From the NCBI GenBank assembly GCA_005843825.1, contig SZXX01000027.1:20759-84758 (forward strand): a stretch of DNA of 64,000 nt. Direction: 5' to 3'. Below the pieces are notes generated by a model, which made no database searches, was not told the origin of the DNA, and saw only the letters and a program-made list of their open reading frames with translations. Positions 44,708 to 53,085 of the stretch are shown here, piece by piece (the first letter of the stretch is position 1; each line of letters opens with the position of its first letter). The position numbers and the translations under genes were made by a program. This stretch comes from Chlorobium sp. (GTDB taxonomy: Bacteria; Bacteroidota; Chlorobiia; Chlorobiales; Chlorobiaceae).

Positions 44708-44902
44708 TCAATCGGTAAGATTGTCTTCTGCTTCGTACCAGTCGTCAGTATGGGACCCCTCTTGTTTTCCCTTCTCTTCCCAGCGAAAGTAAGCTGCAAG
44801 TCTTATTTTTTCTTTACGCTCCTCCTGAGTCCATTTTGGTTCGGCTTTTTTCCTTTTTTTAGGAGCCTGCTCTTCTTCACCCAGATCCTGTTTTTTTGCC
44901 AT
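44708..44902 (-). CDS. DUF2934 small protein
   Basis: A 64-aa charged protein whose second half, [20 protein letters not shown] followed by DDWYEAE, matches the short DUF2934 signature. The first half is Lys-rich. Function is unknown. It is followed by the hairpin terminator at 44651. Confidence 0.7.
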   Translation of the reverse strand: MAKKQDLGEEEQAPKKRKKAEPKWTQEERKEKIRLAAYFRWEEKGKQEGSHTDDWYEAEDNLTD

Positions 44903-45005
44903 GATGATTCGTGTTTTTGTTATCAGACCACCTACATGAATATTATATAATTCTTATGAGTAAAAAAAATAATCACTCGAGATGGAAAGCCCTTCAACTG
45001 AATTT

Positions 45006-46034
45006 TTATTGATGCATGCGCTTGCCAAGAGCACTGAAGGATATGACGAGAAGTATTGTTATGGCTTCAATCATCATAAAAATATCTTTTGGTATATAGG
45101 CATTGACGGTCAGTCCGCCGTATTCGAGCAGACCGAAAAAAAGAGCTGAAAGCATAATCCATAAGGGGTGTGCACCAGCCAGAAGTGCAACAGCGATTCC
45201 TGTAAAACCTATTCCTCCAGTCATTCCCGCTTCATAGTAGTGCTTGTAGCCAAGCAGAATATTTGCAGCCCCAAGGCCTGCTGCAGCTCCGCCGATGCCC
45301 ATGGCGGTAAGTGTATGCATTCCAGCATTGATTCCCCCATACTTTGCGGCTTCCGGCTGCAGGCCGGTAGCCCGCATTTCAAAGCCGAACCTCGATTTAA
45401 AAAGAATAACCCAGAAGAGAAGTGCAACGCAAGGTGAAAGAAGTGCGCTGAAATTCGCAGGAGATTTTGCGAAAAAACCGGTCACCGAGTGAAGCGAAGG
45501 AATGACTGCGGCGTCAATGACTGGCGTTGTGTGCACAGTTGACGGCACTGCAAAATGATAGGTCAGCAGGTAGCCTGTAATGCCCTGGGCAATGAAGTTG
45601 AGCATGATTGTTGCAATAACCTCATTGACCCCGAAACGCACCTTCAGCACTCCGGCCAGAATCGCCCAACATGCACCGGCTCCCATAGCGGCAACAACAC
45701 AGAGGGAAACAGCTGAAAGAGAGGGGAGTGTCGGCGGCAGCATTGCGCCTGTCATTGCAGCAGCAAAGGCTCCCATCTGAAGCTGCCCTTCGGCTCCGAT
45801 ATTGAACAGTCTGACCTTAAAGGGGAGAGCCACTGCAAGCCCAACGAGAATAAGGGTTGTCGTTCTGAATAAAACCTGTCCGGTACCATAAGCTGAACCG
45901 AGTGTTCCCTGGAGCATTTTCTCGAAAATCATGATCGGATCCCTGCCTGCAATGATAATGATCAACATGCTGACAACGAGTGCCGACATGATAGAGAGAA
46001 CAGGTATGAGAATCTGGGCGGTTTTGCGATTCAT
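45006..46034 (-). CDS. Nucleoside-type ABC transporter permease (YufP/BmpC-like)
   Basis: A 342-aa inner-membrane permease of the BPD_transp_2 group with about ten hydrophobic helices. GLAVALPFKVRLFNIGAEGQ is the family signature, and FGVNEVIATIMLNFIAQ and GYGGINAGMHT-like AAKYGGINAGMHTLTAMGI are further ones. The start at 46034 (MNRKTAQILIPV) is chosen because the longer frame runs into the ATPase gene. It lies 16 bp after that ATPase. These transporters usually have a second, different permease and a lipoprotein, which are not in the window. Confidence 0.85.
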   Translation of the reverse strand: MNRKTAQILIPVLSIMSALVVSMLIIIIAGRDPIMIFEKMLQGTLGSAYGTGQVLFRTTTLILVGLAVALPFKVRLFNIGAEGQLQMGAFAAAMTGAMLPPTLPSLSAVSLCVVAAMGAGACWAILAGVLKVRFGVNEVIATIMLNFIAQGITGYLLTYHFAVPSTVHTTPVIDAAVIPSLHSVTGFFAKSPANFSALLSPCVALLFWVILFKSRFGFEMRATGLQPEAAKYGGINAGMHTLTAMGIGGAAAGLGAANILLGYKHYYEAGMTGGIGFTGIAVALLAGAHPLWIMLSALFFGLLEYGGLTVNAYIPKDIFMMIEAITILLVISFSALGKRMHQ

Positions 46035-46050
46035 CGTCAACGGGGATTGT

Positions 46051-47592
46051 TCATGTGATATGAATGCCGATCTCTTTTTTGAACTCATGTTCCGAGTTTC
46101 TTTTGAGTGCCACTTCTTGTGCGGTGAATTCGTGGACAATCGCACCTTTGTACATGCAGCCGATACGAGTTGAGAGTGCAATGATTTCTTCCAGTTCCGA
46201 AGAGACAAGCAGTATTGCTATACCCCGGTCACGGGCTTCAATAATTTTGTTATGTATCGTTTCGATTGCGCCGATATCCACCCCCCGTGTCGGCTGGGCA
46301 AGGATCAGAAGAGAGATATCCGGGCGGTTGAGCTCTCGAGCAAGAACGATCTTCTGCTGGTTGCCTCCGGAGAGGGAGCTGAGAGGCTGGGTTGCCGGTG
46401 CTGTGCATTTGATATCATACTCAGCGATCATTTTCAGGGTATAGCGGTTCAGTACATCGCTGTTGAAACCTATCCCGCGGTGAAACGATCGCTCACGGTG
46501 CCGTCCGAACAGAAGATTCCCTGAAACAGGATAGTCCAGAATAACAGCATGTCGCAGCCGGTTTTCAGGAGTAAGCGAAACACCCATGAGAGTTATTTCG
46601 GCAGGATTTTTTCCGATAAGTGATTTCCCCTTGAGCTTGACCTCACCGACGAGGGATGTGCCCGCAGGAAGAAGGCCATAGAGTGCCTGAAGGAGTTCAC
46701 TCTGTCCGTTGCCTTCAACACCCGCAATGCCGTAGATTTCTCCTGCTTTGACCTTAAGGGTGAGGTTATGAAGTTTTGTTTCGCCATGTGTAGTGCAGAA
46801 ACCGATATCCTTTATGTCGAGAACGGTTTTGCCGGGGCATGGCGGTGGATTTTTTACCCTTAACAGCACGCTGCGTCCCACCATCATTTGTGCGAGCTCA
46901 AGCTTGGTGGTCGATTTGGCCGGAATGGTGCCAGCAATTTCACCTTTTCTCATGACGCTTATCGTGTCGGCCACAGCAAGCACTTCGTCAAGTTTGTGCG
47001 TGATGAGGATAATGGTTTTGCCGTTATCGCGAAGCGTCCGGAGGGTTGCAAACAGATGTTCTATTTCCGATGGAGTAAGTACTGCCGTAGGTTCATCAAA
47101 AATCATGATGGAGGCATTACGGAAGAGCAGTTTGAGGATTTCAACCCGTTGCTCCTCTCCGACACTCAGATTTTCCACCATAGCTTCCGGGTCAACCGGA
47201 AGTCCGAATTCCAGGGCATGCTTTTGTATACGTGCTTTTATTTCTTTCAGAGGCAGGCGCTGAAACAGGCTTGCATGTTCGTCGCCGAGCATGATATTTT
47301 CAGCTACAGAGAGTGAAGGTATCAGCATAAAATGCTGATGAACCATACCGATGCCTGCATTGATAGCTTCACGGGGAGAGGTGAAGTGGACTGGTTTCCC
47401 TTGTATATAAACCTCCCCTTCCGACGGCTGAAGCATGCCGTATATAATTTTCGTCAGGGTGCTTTTTCCAGCGCCGTTTTCACCGACAAGGGCGTGAATG
47501 GAGCCTTCCTCGATTGAAAGGGAGATATTGCTGTTGGCTGCAAAGTTTCCAAACCTTTTTGATATACCGCTCAAGCGGACAGCAACACCCAT
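46051..47592 (-). CDS. Nucleoside-type ABC transporter ATPase with two nucleotide-binding domains
   Basis: A 513-aa double ATPase of the RbsA/YufO type. In the first half Walker A is GENGAGKST (about 36-44) with signature NLSVGEEQR and Walker B IMIFDEP. In the second half GVEGNGQSE replaces the usual P-loop and LSGGNQQKIVLARE is the signature. It powers uptake of nucleosides or related compounds together with the permease that follows. It lies 21 bp downstream of the bchC-like gene on the same strand. Confidence 0.88.
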   Translation of the reverse strand: MGVAVRLSGISKRFGNFAANSNISLSIEEGSIHALVGENGAGKSTLTKIIYGMLQPSEGEVYIQGKPVHFTSPREAINAGIGMVHQHFMLIPSLSVAENIMLGDEHASLFQRLPLKEIKARIQKHALEFGLPVDPEAMVENLSVGEEQRVEILKLLFRNASIMIFDEPTAVLTPSEIEHLFATLRTLRDNGKTIILITHKLDEVLAVADTISVMRKGEIAGTIPAKSTTKLELAQMMVGRSVLLRVKNPPPCPGKTVLDIKDIGFCTTHGETKLHNLTLKVKAGEIYGIAGVEGNGQSELLQALYGLLPAGTSLVGEVKLKGKSLIGKNPAEITLMGVSLTPENRLRHAVILDYPVSGNLLFGRHRERSFHRGIGFNSDVLNRYTLKMIAEYDIKCTAPATQPLSSLSGGNQQKIVLARELNRPDISLLILAQPTRGVDIGAIETIHNKIIEARDRGIAILLVSSELEEIIALSTRIGCMYKGAIVHEFTAQEVALKRNSEHEFKKEIGIHIT

Positions 47593-47613
47593 TGTTTGTA
47601 GATTTTCGGTGGT

Positions 47614-48576
47614 TTAAACCCAGCTCAGGACGGTTTTAATGGATTCCTTGCTGTCAAGCGCCATTCGGTAGGCAAGTTCAAACTGGGAGACAGGAAAGAC
47701 ATTGGTAAAAAACTTTTCGCTGTCGAGCATCTCGTCATTGAGCACTGTATGTGCCTGCTGAATATGGCAGAGATTGGTAATGCCGGACGAGATGATTGCT
47801 GGCTCTTTATGCTGTATCAGACGGTAATCATAGGCCATGATTTCATAATTACCCATCAGCACTATTTTTGCCCCCTCTTTCATCAGACGTACGGCCTTTT
47901 CAATCAGCAGAATCCTTCCGGTTGTTTCAAAAATCAAATCATAGCTGTCATTGAAATCAGCAGTGAAATCGTTGATGTCTATGGCAATATGCTCAGCATG
48001 GGAGAGCTGCCCTCTGATACTGAAGGTTTCAACCGCATCCACATTCTTAAACCCAATGGTGTAGAGGTACTCCGAAACCATAAGCCCGACTGATCCGAGG
48101 CCGAGGATGAGAATTCGCGAAGCGGAGTGCAGCGGAACCTTTTCGACCGCACTGATAACATAGGCAAGAAGCCCGGTGAGAAGGTCACGGTGGATAGGCT
48201 GGCGACAGAGCGGGAAAAGATTGGGGCGCGATGTCGGGATGATTTCCGCATGGCAGCCGAAATAGGACTCAACGCCACTCCAGCGGTCGCCCTTGAACGC
48301 ATAGACAAAATCGCCCGGAACGAGGTCATCAACACCTGAGCCCGTCGCCATCACCTGGCCGATTGACTCGCTCCCCGGCATGATGGGGTAGTGGAAAACC
48401 CGGTTTGAAACCGGCTTGTTGGTCAGAAGAAGGCGGTCAAATCCAGGCGTTATGGTGCTTGCAATGGTTTTTACCAGAACATCACCGGGGTTCCCGGCAT
48501 GGTATGTGGCATTTTGCAGCTTAAGTTTGTTGGCTTTCTGCAAGACAATTGCTTGCGCTTCCCCTTGCATACTCAT
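47614..48576 (-). CDS. bchC: BchC-like bacteriochlorophyllide dehydrogenase
   Basis: A 320-aa medium-chain dehydrogenase. It has the substrate domain segment FHYPIMPGSESIGQVMATGS and GDFVYAFKGDRW, and a Rossmann turn ILILGLGSVGLMVSEYL (about 154-170). The structural zinc cysteines of alcohol dehydrogenases are absent, as in BchC, which oxidises the 3-hydroxyethyl group of a chlorin to acetyl in bacteriochlorophyll a synthesis. A generic alcohol dehydrogenase-like protein is the alternative. A possible shared transcript with the transporter genes downstream is notable. Confidence 0.65.
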   Translation of the reverse strand: MSMQGEAQAIVLQKANKLKLQNATYHAGNPGDVLVKTIASTITPGFDRLLLTNKPVSNRVFHYPIMPGSESIGQVMATGSGVDDLVPGDFVYAFKGDRWSGVESYFGCHAEIIPTSRPNLFPLCRQPIHRDLLTGLLAYVISAVEKVPLHSASRILILGLGSVGLMVSEYLYTIGFKNVDAVETFSIRGQLSHAEHIAIDINDFTADFNDSYDLIFETTGRILLIEKAVRLMKEGAKIVLMGNYEIMAYDYRLIQHKEPAIISSGITNLCHIQQAHTVLNDEMLDSEKFFTNVFPVSQFELAYRMALDSKESIKTVLSWV

Positions 48577-48739
48577 AGGTAAGGTGGTTTTTTAAAAAGC
48601 AGCTATAACTCCGCTCAGGTATCCTGCTTTATCGCAAAGTTAATGAAAGGGAGAAGATAAACATGGGGGCCCAATATGTAAAACTCATATTCTGCAGTAC
48701 CTGAAAAAGTATTCGTATCCCCCGTAAGTTATTTTCCGT

Positions 48740-49468
48740 TTATACAATAATCCTGAAGGAGTTGAGGATGCTCAACAGTTCCGCTTTTAACTGCTGGGAC
48801 AGGGAATCTTCAGGAGGTAACTGGCTGGCGGTTATGACATATCCCTTTCCGTTTGCAACCACTATTCTCTGAAATTGATAGAGCTTGAATGTTGATGCAG
48901 TAGAGTAAAAAGAGACAAAACCACCCTGTGTCGCTTCATCGATATCCTTTGTAAGTATTTGCCAGCCCTGTTGCTGAAGAACCTGAACGGTTCTGTTGAT
49001 GTAGTCGCTTGCGGACATGTTGCCTATGGTTTCAACAACCACGTTTACATTCGGGCGGAAATTAGGGGCCATATCACTCTTTATGATGACCAATGGCATA
49101 TCCATTGTGGGTGGAAATCCATATTGCTGAAGCAGAGATTTTCCAATTGTGTCGTTGGCATTCCAGCCATTGCCTTCCGGCCAGGCAATCTGAAATTTAT
49201 AGTTACGATTTACGTAGTTGCTGCCCTGAATTCCATCTCCAATGACGTTGCCTGCCTTCACCGTCTCATTAGAAACCGAAGCCGTACCCAAAAGAGTTTG
49301 CGCCGTCTTTATTTCCAATGAGCCTATCTTGACAGTTTCAGCCTTGTTCAGGAAGCGACTTATTTCACCCTTAAACAAGAAGAGGACTGTTATGGTAATT
49401 ACCCCCAAAACTATCCACTTCACTACACCGGCAAAATCACTTTGGCTTTTTCCTTCATTAGACGCCAT
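48740..49468 (-). CDS. Membrane-anchored protein with PsbP/Mog1-like domain
   Basis: A 242-aa protein with one N-terminal membrane span (VVKWIVLGVITITVLFLF) and a C-terminal domain from about 85. The domain order, NYKFQIAWPEGNGW then NVNVVVETIGNMSASDYINR and, near the end, LYQFQRIVVANGKGYVITAS, suggests the PsbP/Mog1/DcrB fold. In phototrophs such folds help photosystem or lipoprotein functions. The fold call is by pattern only; function is unknown. Confidence 0.6.
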   Translation of the reverse strand: MASNEGKSQSDFAGVVKWIVLGVITITVLFLFKGEISRFLNKAETVKIGSLEIKTAQTLLGTASVSNETVKAGNVIGDGIQGSNYVNRNYKFQIAWPEGNGWNANDTIGKSLLQQYGFPPTMDMPLVIIKSDMAPNFRPNVNVVVETIGNMSASDYINRTVQVLQQQGWQILTKDIDEATQGGFVSFYSTASTFKLYQFQRIVVANGKGYVITASQLPPEDSLSQQLKAELLSILNSFRIIV

Positions 49469-49523
49469 GAGTTTGTCTCCTTTCTGGATTGCTAAGTTGT
49501 TGTATAGTTGGTTACAGCATTTT

Positions 49524-49862
49524 TCAGAGATTGAACAGAGAACTCAGAACCCAGGATATCAAACTGATAACCAGCGATCCTGCCACTGCCCACCAGAAAC
49601 TGTCAATAGTAAATCCTCCGACAATCGAAGCGGAGAGCTGAAGCAGAAGAGCGTTGATGACCAGCAGGAAAAGGCCAAGCGTTACAATGATAAAAGGTAT
49701 TGACAAAAAGACCAGCACCGGTCTCAAAACAGCATTGACCAGACCGAGAACCAGTGCAACAAGAACTGCAGCACCAAAACTTTTAATATGAATGCCGCTC
49801 AGTATATGCGCAGTCGCATAAACCGCCAAGGCATTGATCAACCATTGGATCAGAATGTTCAT
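49524..49862 (-). CDS. Holin-superfamily IV membrane protein (chromosomal)
   Basis: A 112-aa protein with four hydrophobic helices; GLVNAVLRPVLVFLSIPF and LGLFLLVINALLLQL are the usual phrases of this family. Despite the holin name, members are common chromosomal membrane proteins of unknown role. The ATG at 49862 has GGAG at a good distance, so the ATG at 49877 is less likely. No phage genes are nearby. Confidence 0.8.
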   Translation of the reverse strand: MNILIQWLINALAVYATAHILSGIHIKSFGAAVLVALVLGLVNAVLRPVLVFLSIPFIIVTLGLFLLVINALLLQLSASIVGGFTIDSFWWAVAGSLVISLISWVLSSLFNL

Positions 49863-49929
49863 CGTCGTCGTCTCCATGATTATGTTCAGGCATCTCTTTC
49901 TGTTGTAATGTAAGAAAGTATCTTAAAAT

Positions 49930-49972
49930 AAGTCTCATAGGTCATATAGGACGTATAGGACCTATAGCCGTA
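49930..49972. repeat. Short imperfect repeats of the GTCATATAGGACxTATAGG type
   Basis: Several near-copies of AGGTCATATAGGAC follow each other just after the hipA stop on the plus strand. A related stretch lies at 39560-39595. Confidence 0.45.
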
Positions 49973-49982
49973 GGGTCACGGG

Positions 49983-51227
49983 TTATTTCAGAGTTAAAAA
50001 TAAATGTTCAGCACCCGAACATTCGAGTGCACTTAACCCCAGTTTTTTGGCGCTGGCTTTCCATCCTTCTATCACAGAACAAACATTCCTCACTTTCATT
50101 CTGGCACGTTCAGTATCTATCTGGTAATATGCAGCAGTTGCAATAACTCTCTCCAAATCGGGTTTCCGGTTATAGAGATCGAATGAAAGGACGTGTTCTT
50201 CTTTCTTGAACGAAGGGTTCATGTCAAAGGCCGGTGCCAGACGCCAGCCGGAAGGAGTGCGGATAAATCCGTGATTGCGCAAGTGGTCGTCACGATTTGC
50301 TGTGGCGATATTAAAAACTACTCTGGTGAAAAGTTCTTCGAGATCATCAGTAATATATTCAACAGCCCCATAGGTGGCGATGAACTCTGCAAGCTCAATA
50401 TAGCTGGCATCTTCTGTGTCTCTACGATTGAGCATTGTCATCGCTGAGGCAAAAAAAAGACGCCCAGTGCCGTTTCGGTCAAATCGTCTCACTAAAAACG
50501 TTGAGTATCCATCGCCAATACGGATCAGGCGAGATGGCGGCAGAGTGATTCCACACTGATTCGCCATGTCGTGAAGAAGCTTTTCCCATAGGGCAACATC
50601 GTAATCATCATCTGCGGAAGGAAATTTTGCAATCCATAGCGAACCGTCCTCATCGATCAGGTTGGCTTTTGGTCGGGCGCCACCGAGTGATGACCCCGGG
50701 GCAACAAGAACTTTCAACCACTCTTTAAGTTTGCCTGAATCATTTTGTTTCTTTCTGGTCAACTCATAAGCAATTTCCTGCAACTCTGCAATTTTGGCTA
50801 TTGGCGGCGCTGATAACGTCTCATTTGCGAGATAAACAGTGTCGTTTGGTCGGGTAAAGCGCAAGGCTCCCATTCGGGTGCAATCCTGCACACCAAGCAG
50901 GAAATCCCAGGCATCAAGTGTGCGGGGTGTACGTTTTTCTTCTATAGCATCAATGGACTCTCGTCGTTTCATTAAAATCTGTCCCCATCGATCGGGGCAG
51001 GAATCCATAAAGACGCCGAAATTAGAGTTTTTTGGGAAAAATTCTCCAGCCTGGAGATCAAGTTCCGGATCCATTTGAAATGCATGCGCATGTTTCAGCC
51101 ACAATGTGTCATACACAAAATGCACGCTTCCTCGAACTCCACGAGTGAGTCGGCCTATCAACTGACATGGACCGAAAGCAGGGTCGTCAAGCCAGACCCA
51201 TAACAACTCACCCTCAGGTTTCTTCAT
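49983..51227 (-). CDS. hipA: HipA-family Ser/Thr kinase toxin
   Basis: A 414-aa kinase of the HipA type, which phosphorylates translation-related targets and causes growth arrest. Recognisable are the nucleotide-loop APGSSLGGARPKANLIDEDG, IAKFPS with the ATP Lys, FLVRRFDR and the catalytic NRDDHLRNHGF and LAPAFDMNP. The ATG at 51227 has AGGAG before it and overlaps the antitoxin gene end by 14 bases, so it is preferred over 51287. Confidence 0.85.
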   Translation of the reverse strand: MKKPEGELLWVWLDDPAFGPCQLIGRLTRGVRGSVHFVYDTLWLKHAHAFQMDPELDLQAGEFFPKNSNFGVFMDSCPDRWGQILMKRRESIDAIEEKRTPRTLDAWDFLLGVQDCTRMGALRFTRPNDTVYLANETLSAPPIAKIAELQEIAYELTRKKQNDSGKLKEWLKVLVAPGSSLGGARPKANLIDEDGSLWIAKFPSADDDYDVALWEKLLHDMANQCGITLPPSRLIRIGDGYSTFLVRRFDRNGTGRLFFASAMTMLNRRDTEDASYIELAEFIATYGAVEYITDDLEELFTRVVFNIATANRDDHLRNHGFIRTPSGWRLAPAFDMNPSFKKEEHVLSFDLYNRKPDLERVIATAAYYQIDTERARMKVRNVCSVIEGWKASAKKLGLSALECSGAEHLFLTLK

Positions 51228-51558
51228 GAGATTCTCCTGCAGAAAGTTTTCTTCGAGGGGCTCTTTTCCTGTTGGGGAGTGATTCATCCTGCAGGCGACG
51301 TCCCAGCAGGTCCTCTTTTGCTATGAATGCAAGATCTTCAAGCAGGCCGAGAACTCGAAGAACCTGAACATAGAGGCCTATGGCAACTGATGGATCACCG
51401 CGTTCGATTTTGTAGAGTGTTGGTCGGGAGATGTTTGCCCTGGCACAAACAGTTTCCATCGAAAAACGACGGCGGAGCCGGGCATCCATGAGCCGCTCTC
51501 CCAAGGCCGACATCTCTTTTGCCGAAGCAGGATACAATGTTAGGGATCGATTATTCAT
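51214..51558 (-). CDS. hipB: HipB-like HTH antitoxin
   Basis: A 114-aa Xre-type DNA-binding protein. The helix-turn-helix runs from LGERLMDARLRRRFSMETVC to ISRPTLYKIERGDPSVAIGL. It should bind HipA and repress the shared promoter upstream of 51558, where AT-rich repeats (TAAAATATATTTTATGATAA region) lie. It overlaps hipA. Confidence 0.85.
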   Translation of the reverse strand: MNNRSLTLYPASAKEMSALGERLMDARLRRRFSMETVCARANISRPTLYKIERGDPSVAIGLYVQVLRVLGLLEDLAFIAKEDLLGRRLQDESLPNRKRAPRRKLSAGESHEET

Positions 51559-51753
51559 AACGATAATATACGCTTACATAAAATATATTTTATGATAATA
51601 ATAATTATCGTTAACTGTCGAATGAAAAACGCTCATGATTTGCTTTGCTACTGGCTCATGCGTAATTCTTCTTGGGCATTGCAAGAGATTGAATGTAACT
51701 TTCAGGTGTACTTTCAATCAGAGAAAGCATAATTTTTTTATAAAGCAGGAGAT

Positions 51754-53046
51754 ATGTTTATGAAAACGAGAAAAGCTCTGGTCTGGTTGTTTTCAGTTGT
51801 TGCAGTATGTTCTTTGTTGAGCTTCAACGTTCTTGCCGAGGACATTACATCAGCAGCCAAAAAGCATGAGCCGATTGCGCAGGAATTGGTTACGATGGTT
51901 GAGCATAATGCGGAAATAAAAAGCATGCTTCTTCATTCGATTGAACGGGCAAATGCCATCAATCCGGACAGAGTCACCAACCCGGCAAAGACGTTGGAAG
52001 AGTATTATGCTTTTGTGGACTGGGCGGTAAAAGCGATGCCTTGGTCTGTTTTACCTAATCCACCATATTCAACGCTGTACGACAAAATTGATCAGAGTCT
52101 TGATTATTTCTACTTCGTTAACGATCAGCCGCTTTCAGAATTAAAAGGTAAAGGGTATTACAATAATTCGTTGCAATACCATGAACCGTATCGAACGTGG
52201 CTCATCAATTTTACAAAAGACTGGGGGGCGTATTTAAGCAAAGAGGGGTCGTGGAAGGATGAGTATTACAAAAAAGCTTTGGAGGATAAAAGTTTCGGAC
52301 TGGATAAAGGGTGGTATGAAGATCATGCAAAGTGGAAGACATTCAATGATTTTTTTGCCAGATACCTGAAATCTCCTGATCAACGCCCGATAGCATCTCC
52401 AGATGACCCGTCAATCGTAGCGTCTCCTGCTGACTCAAAGCCTCAGGGTACATGGAAAATAGATAAGAGCTCCAATATTCTGCATAAGGGAGGGGTTACA
52501 ATAAAATCCAATGTTTTTAAGTCTGTTCCGATACTTATTGGGGAAGGGAGTGCATACAGAAATTCATTTGCCAATGGGACATTAACGCATACTTTTCTTG
52601 ATGTAAACGATTATCACCGGTATCATTTTCCGATTGGCGGGACAATAAAAGAGGTTCGCATTATTGAGAGCGACGATGCGGTGGGCGGAGTTATAACATG
52701 GGATGCAAAGACCAAAAAATATCTTCTTGACTCAAACAATCCCGGCTGGCAGAATATTGAGACACGTGGTTGCGTCATTATTGATACTAAAAAGTATGGC
52801 ATGGTAGCATTGTTGCCAATCGGGATGTCGCAGATATGTTCAGTTAATTTTGAACAAACGGTCAAGGTTGGTAGTACGGTCAAGAAGGGAGATATGCTTG
52901 GGTATTTCCTGTTTGGAGGTTCCGATTTCGTAATGCTCTTTCAACGCAAGGTTGATTTTACATTAACAGCTCCTAAAGTAAGCAATGGTGGTTATAACCA
53001 TATTTTGATGGGCGAAAAATATGGTGAAATTGCCCTTAAAAAGTAA
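51754..53046 (+). CDS. Exported phosphatidylserine-decarboxylase-like protein
   Basis: A 430-aa protein with a signal peptide (VWLFSVVAVCSLLSFNVLA). An N-terminal helical part is followed by a phosphatidylserine decarboxylase domain: FNDFFARYLKSPDQRPI and SPADS, then LTHTFLDVNDYHRYHFPIGG and the end motif FGGSDFVMLF. In true enzymes the Gly-Ser pair is cleaved to form the pyruvoyl cofactor; here S390 in GGSD (388-391) could serve, with Asp in place of the usual Thr or Ser. Export to the periplasm is unusual for the lipid enzyme, so the substrate may be another amino-acid derivative. Confidence 0.75.
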   Translation: MFMKTRKALVWLFSVVAVCSLLSFNVLAEDITSAAKKHEPIAQELVTMVEHNAEIKSMLLHSIERANAINPDRVTNPAKTLEEYYAFVDWAVKAMPWSVLPNPPYSTLYDKIDQSLDYFYFVNDQPLSELKGKGYYNNSLQYHEPYRTWLINFTKDWGAYLSKEGSWKDEYYKKALEDKSFGLDKGWYEDHAKWKTFNDFFARYLKSPDQRPIASPDDPSIVASPADSKPQGTWKIDKSSNILHKGGVTIKSNVFKSVPILIGEGSAYRNSFANGTLTHTFLDVNDYHRYHFPIGGTIKEVRIIESDDAVGGVITWDAKTKKYLLDSNNPGWQNIETRGCVIIDTKKYGMVALLPIGMSQICSVNFEQTVKVGSTVKKGDMLGYFLFGGSDFVMLFQRKVDFTLTAPKVSNGGYNHILMGEKYGEIALKK

Positions 53047-53085
53047 ATGGAATAGTCGGGTATACTGAAGAACGTCGACGATTGG

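Noticed and set aside
46888..47316. Plus-strand frames over the ABC ATPase
   Set aside because: They are antisense shadows; the minus-strand protein has all ATPase motifs.
49524..49862. Prophage signal from the holin-family protein
   Set aside because: The family is common on chromosomes and no other phage gene is nearby.
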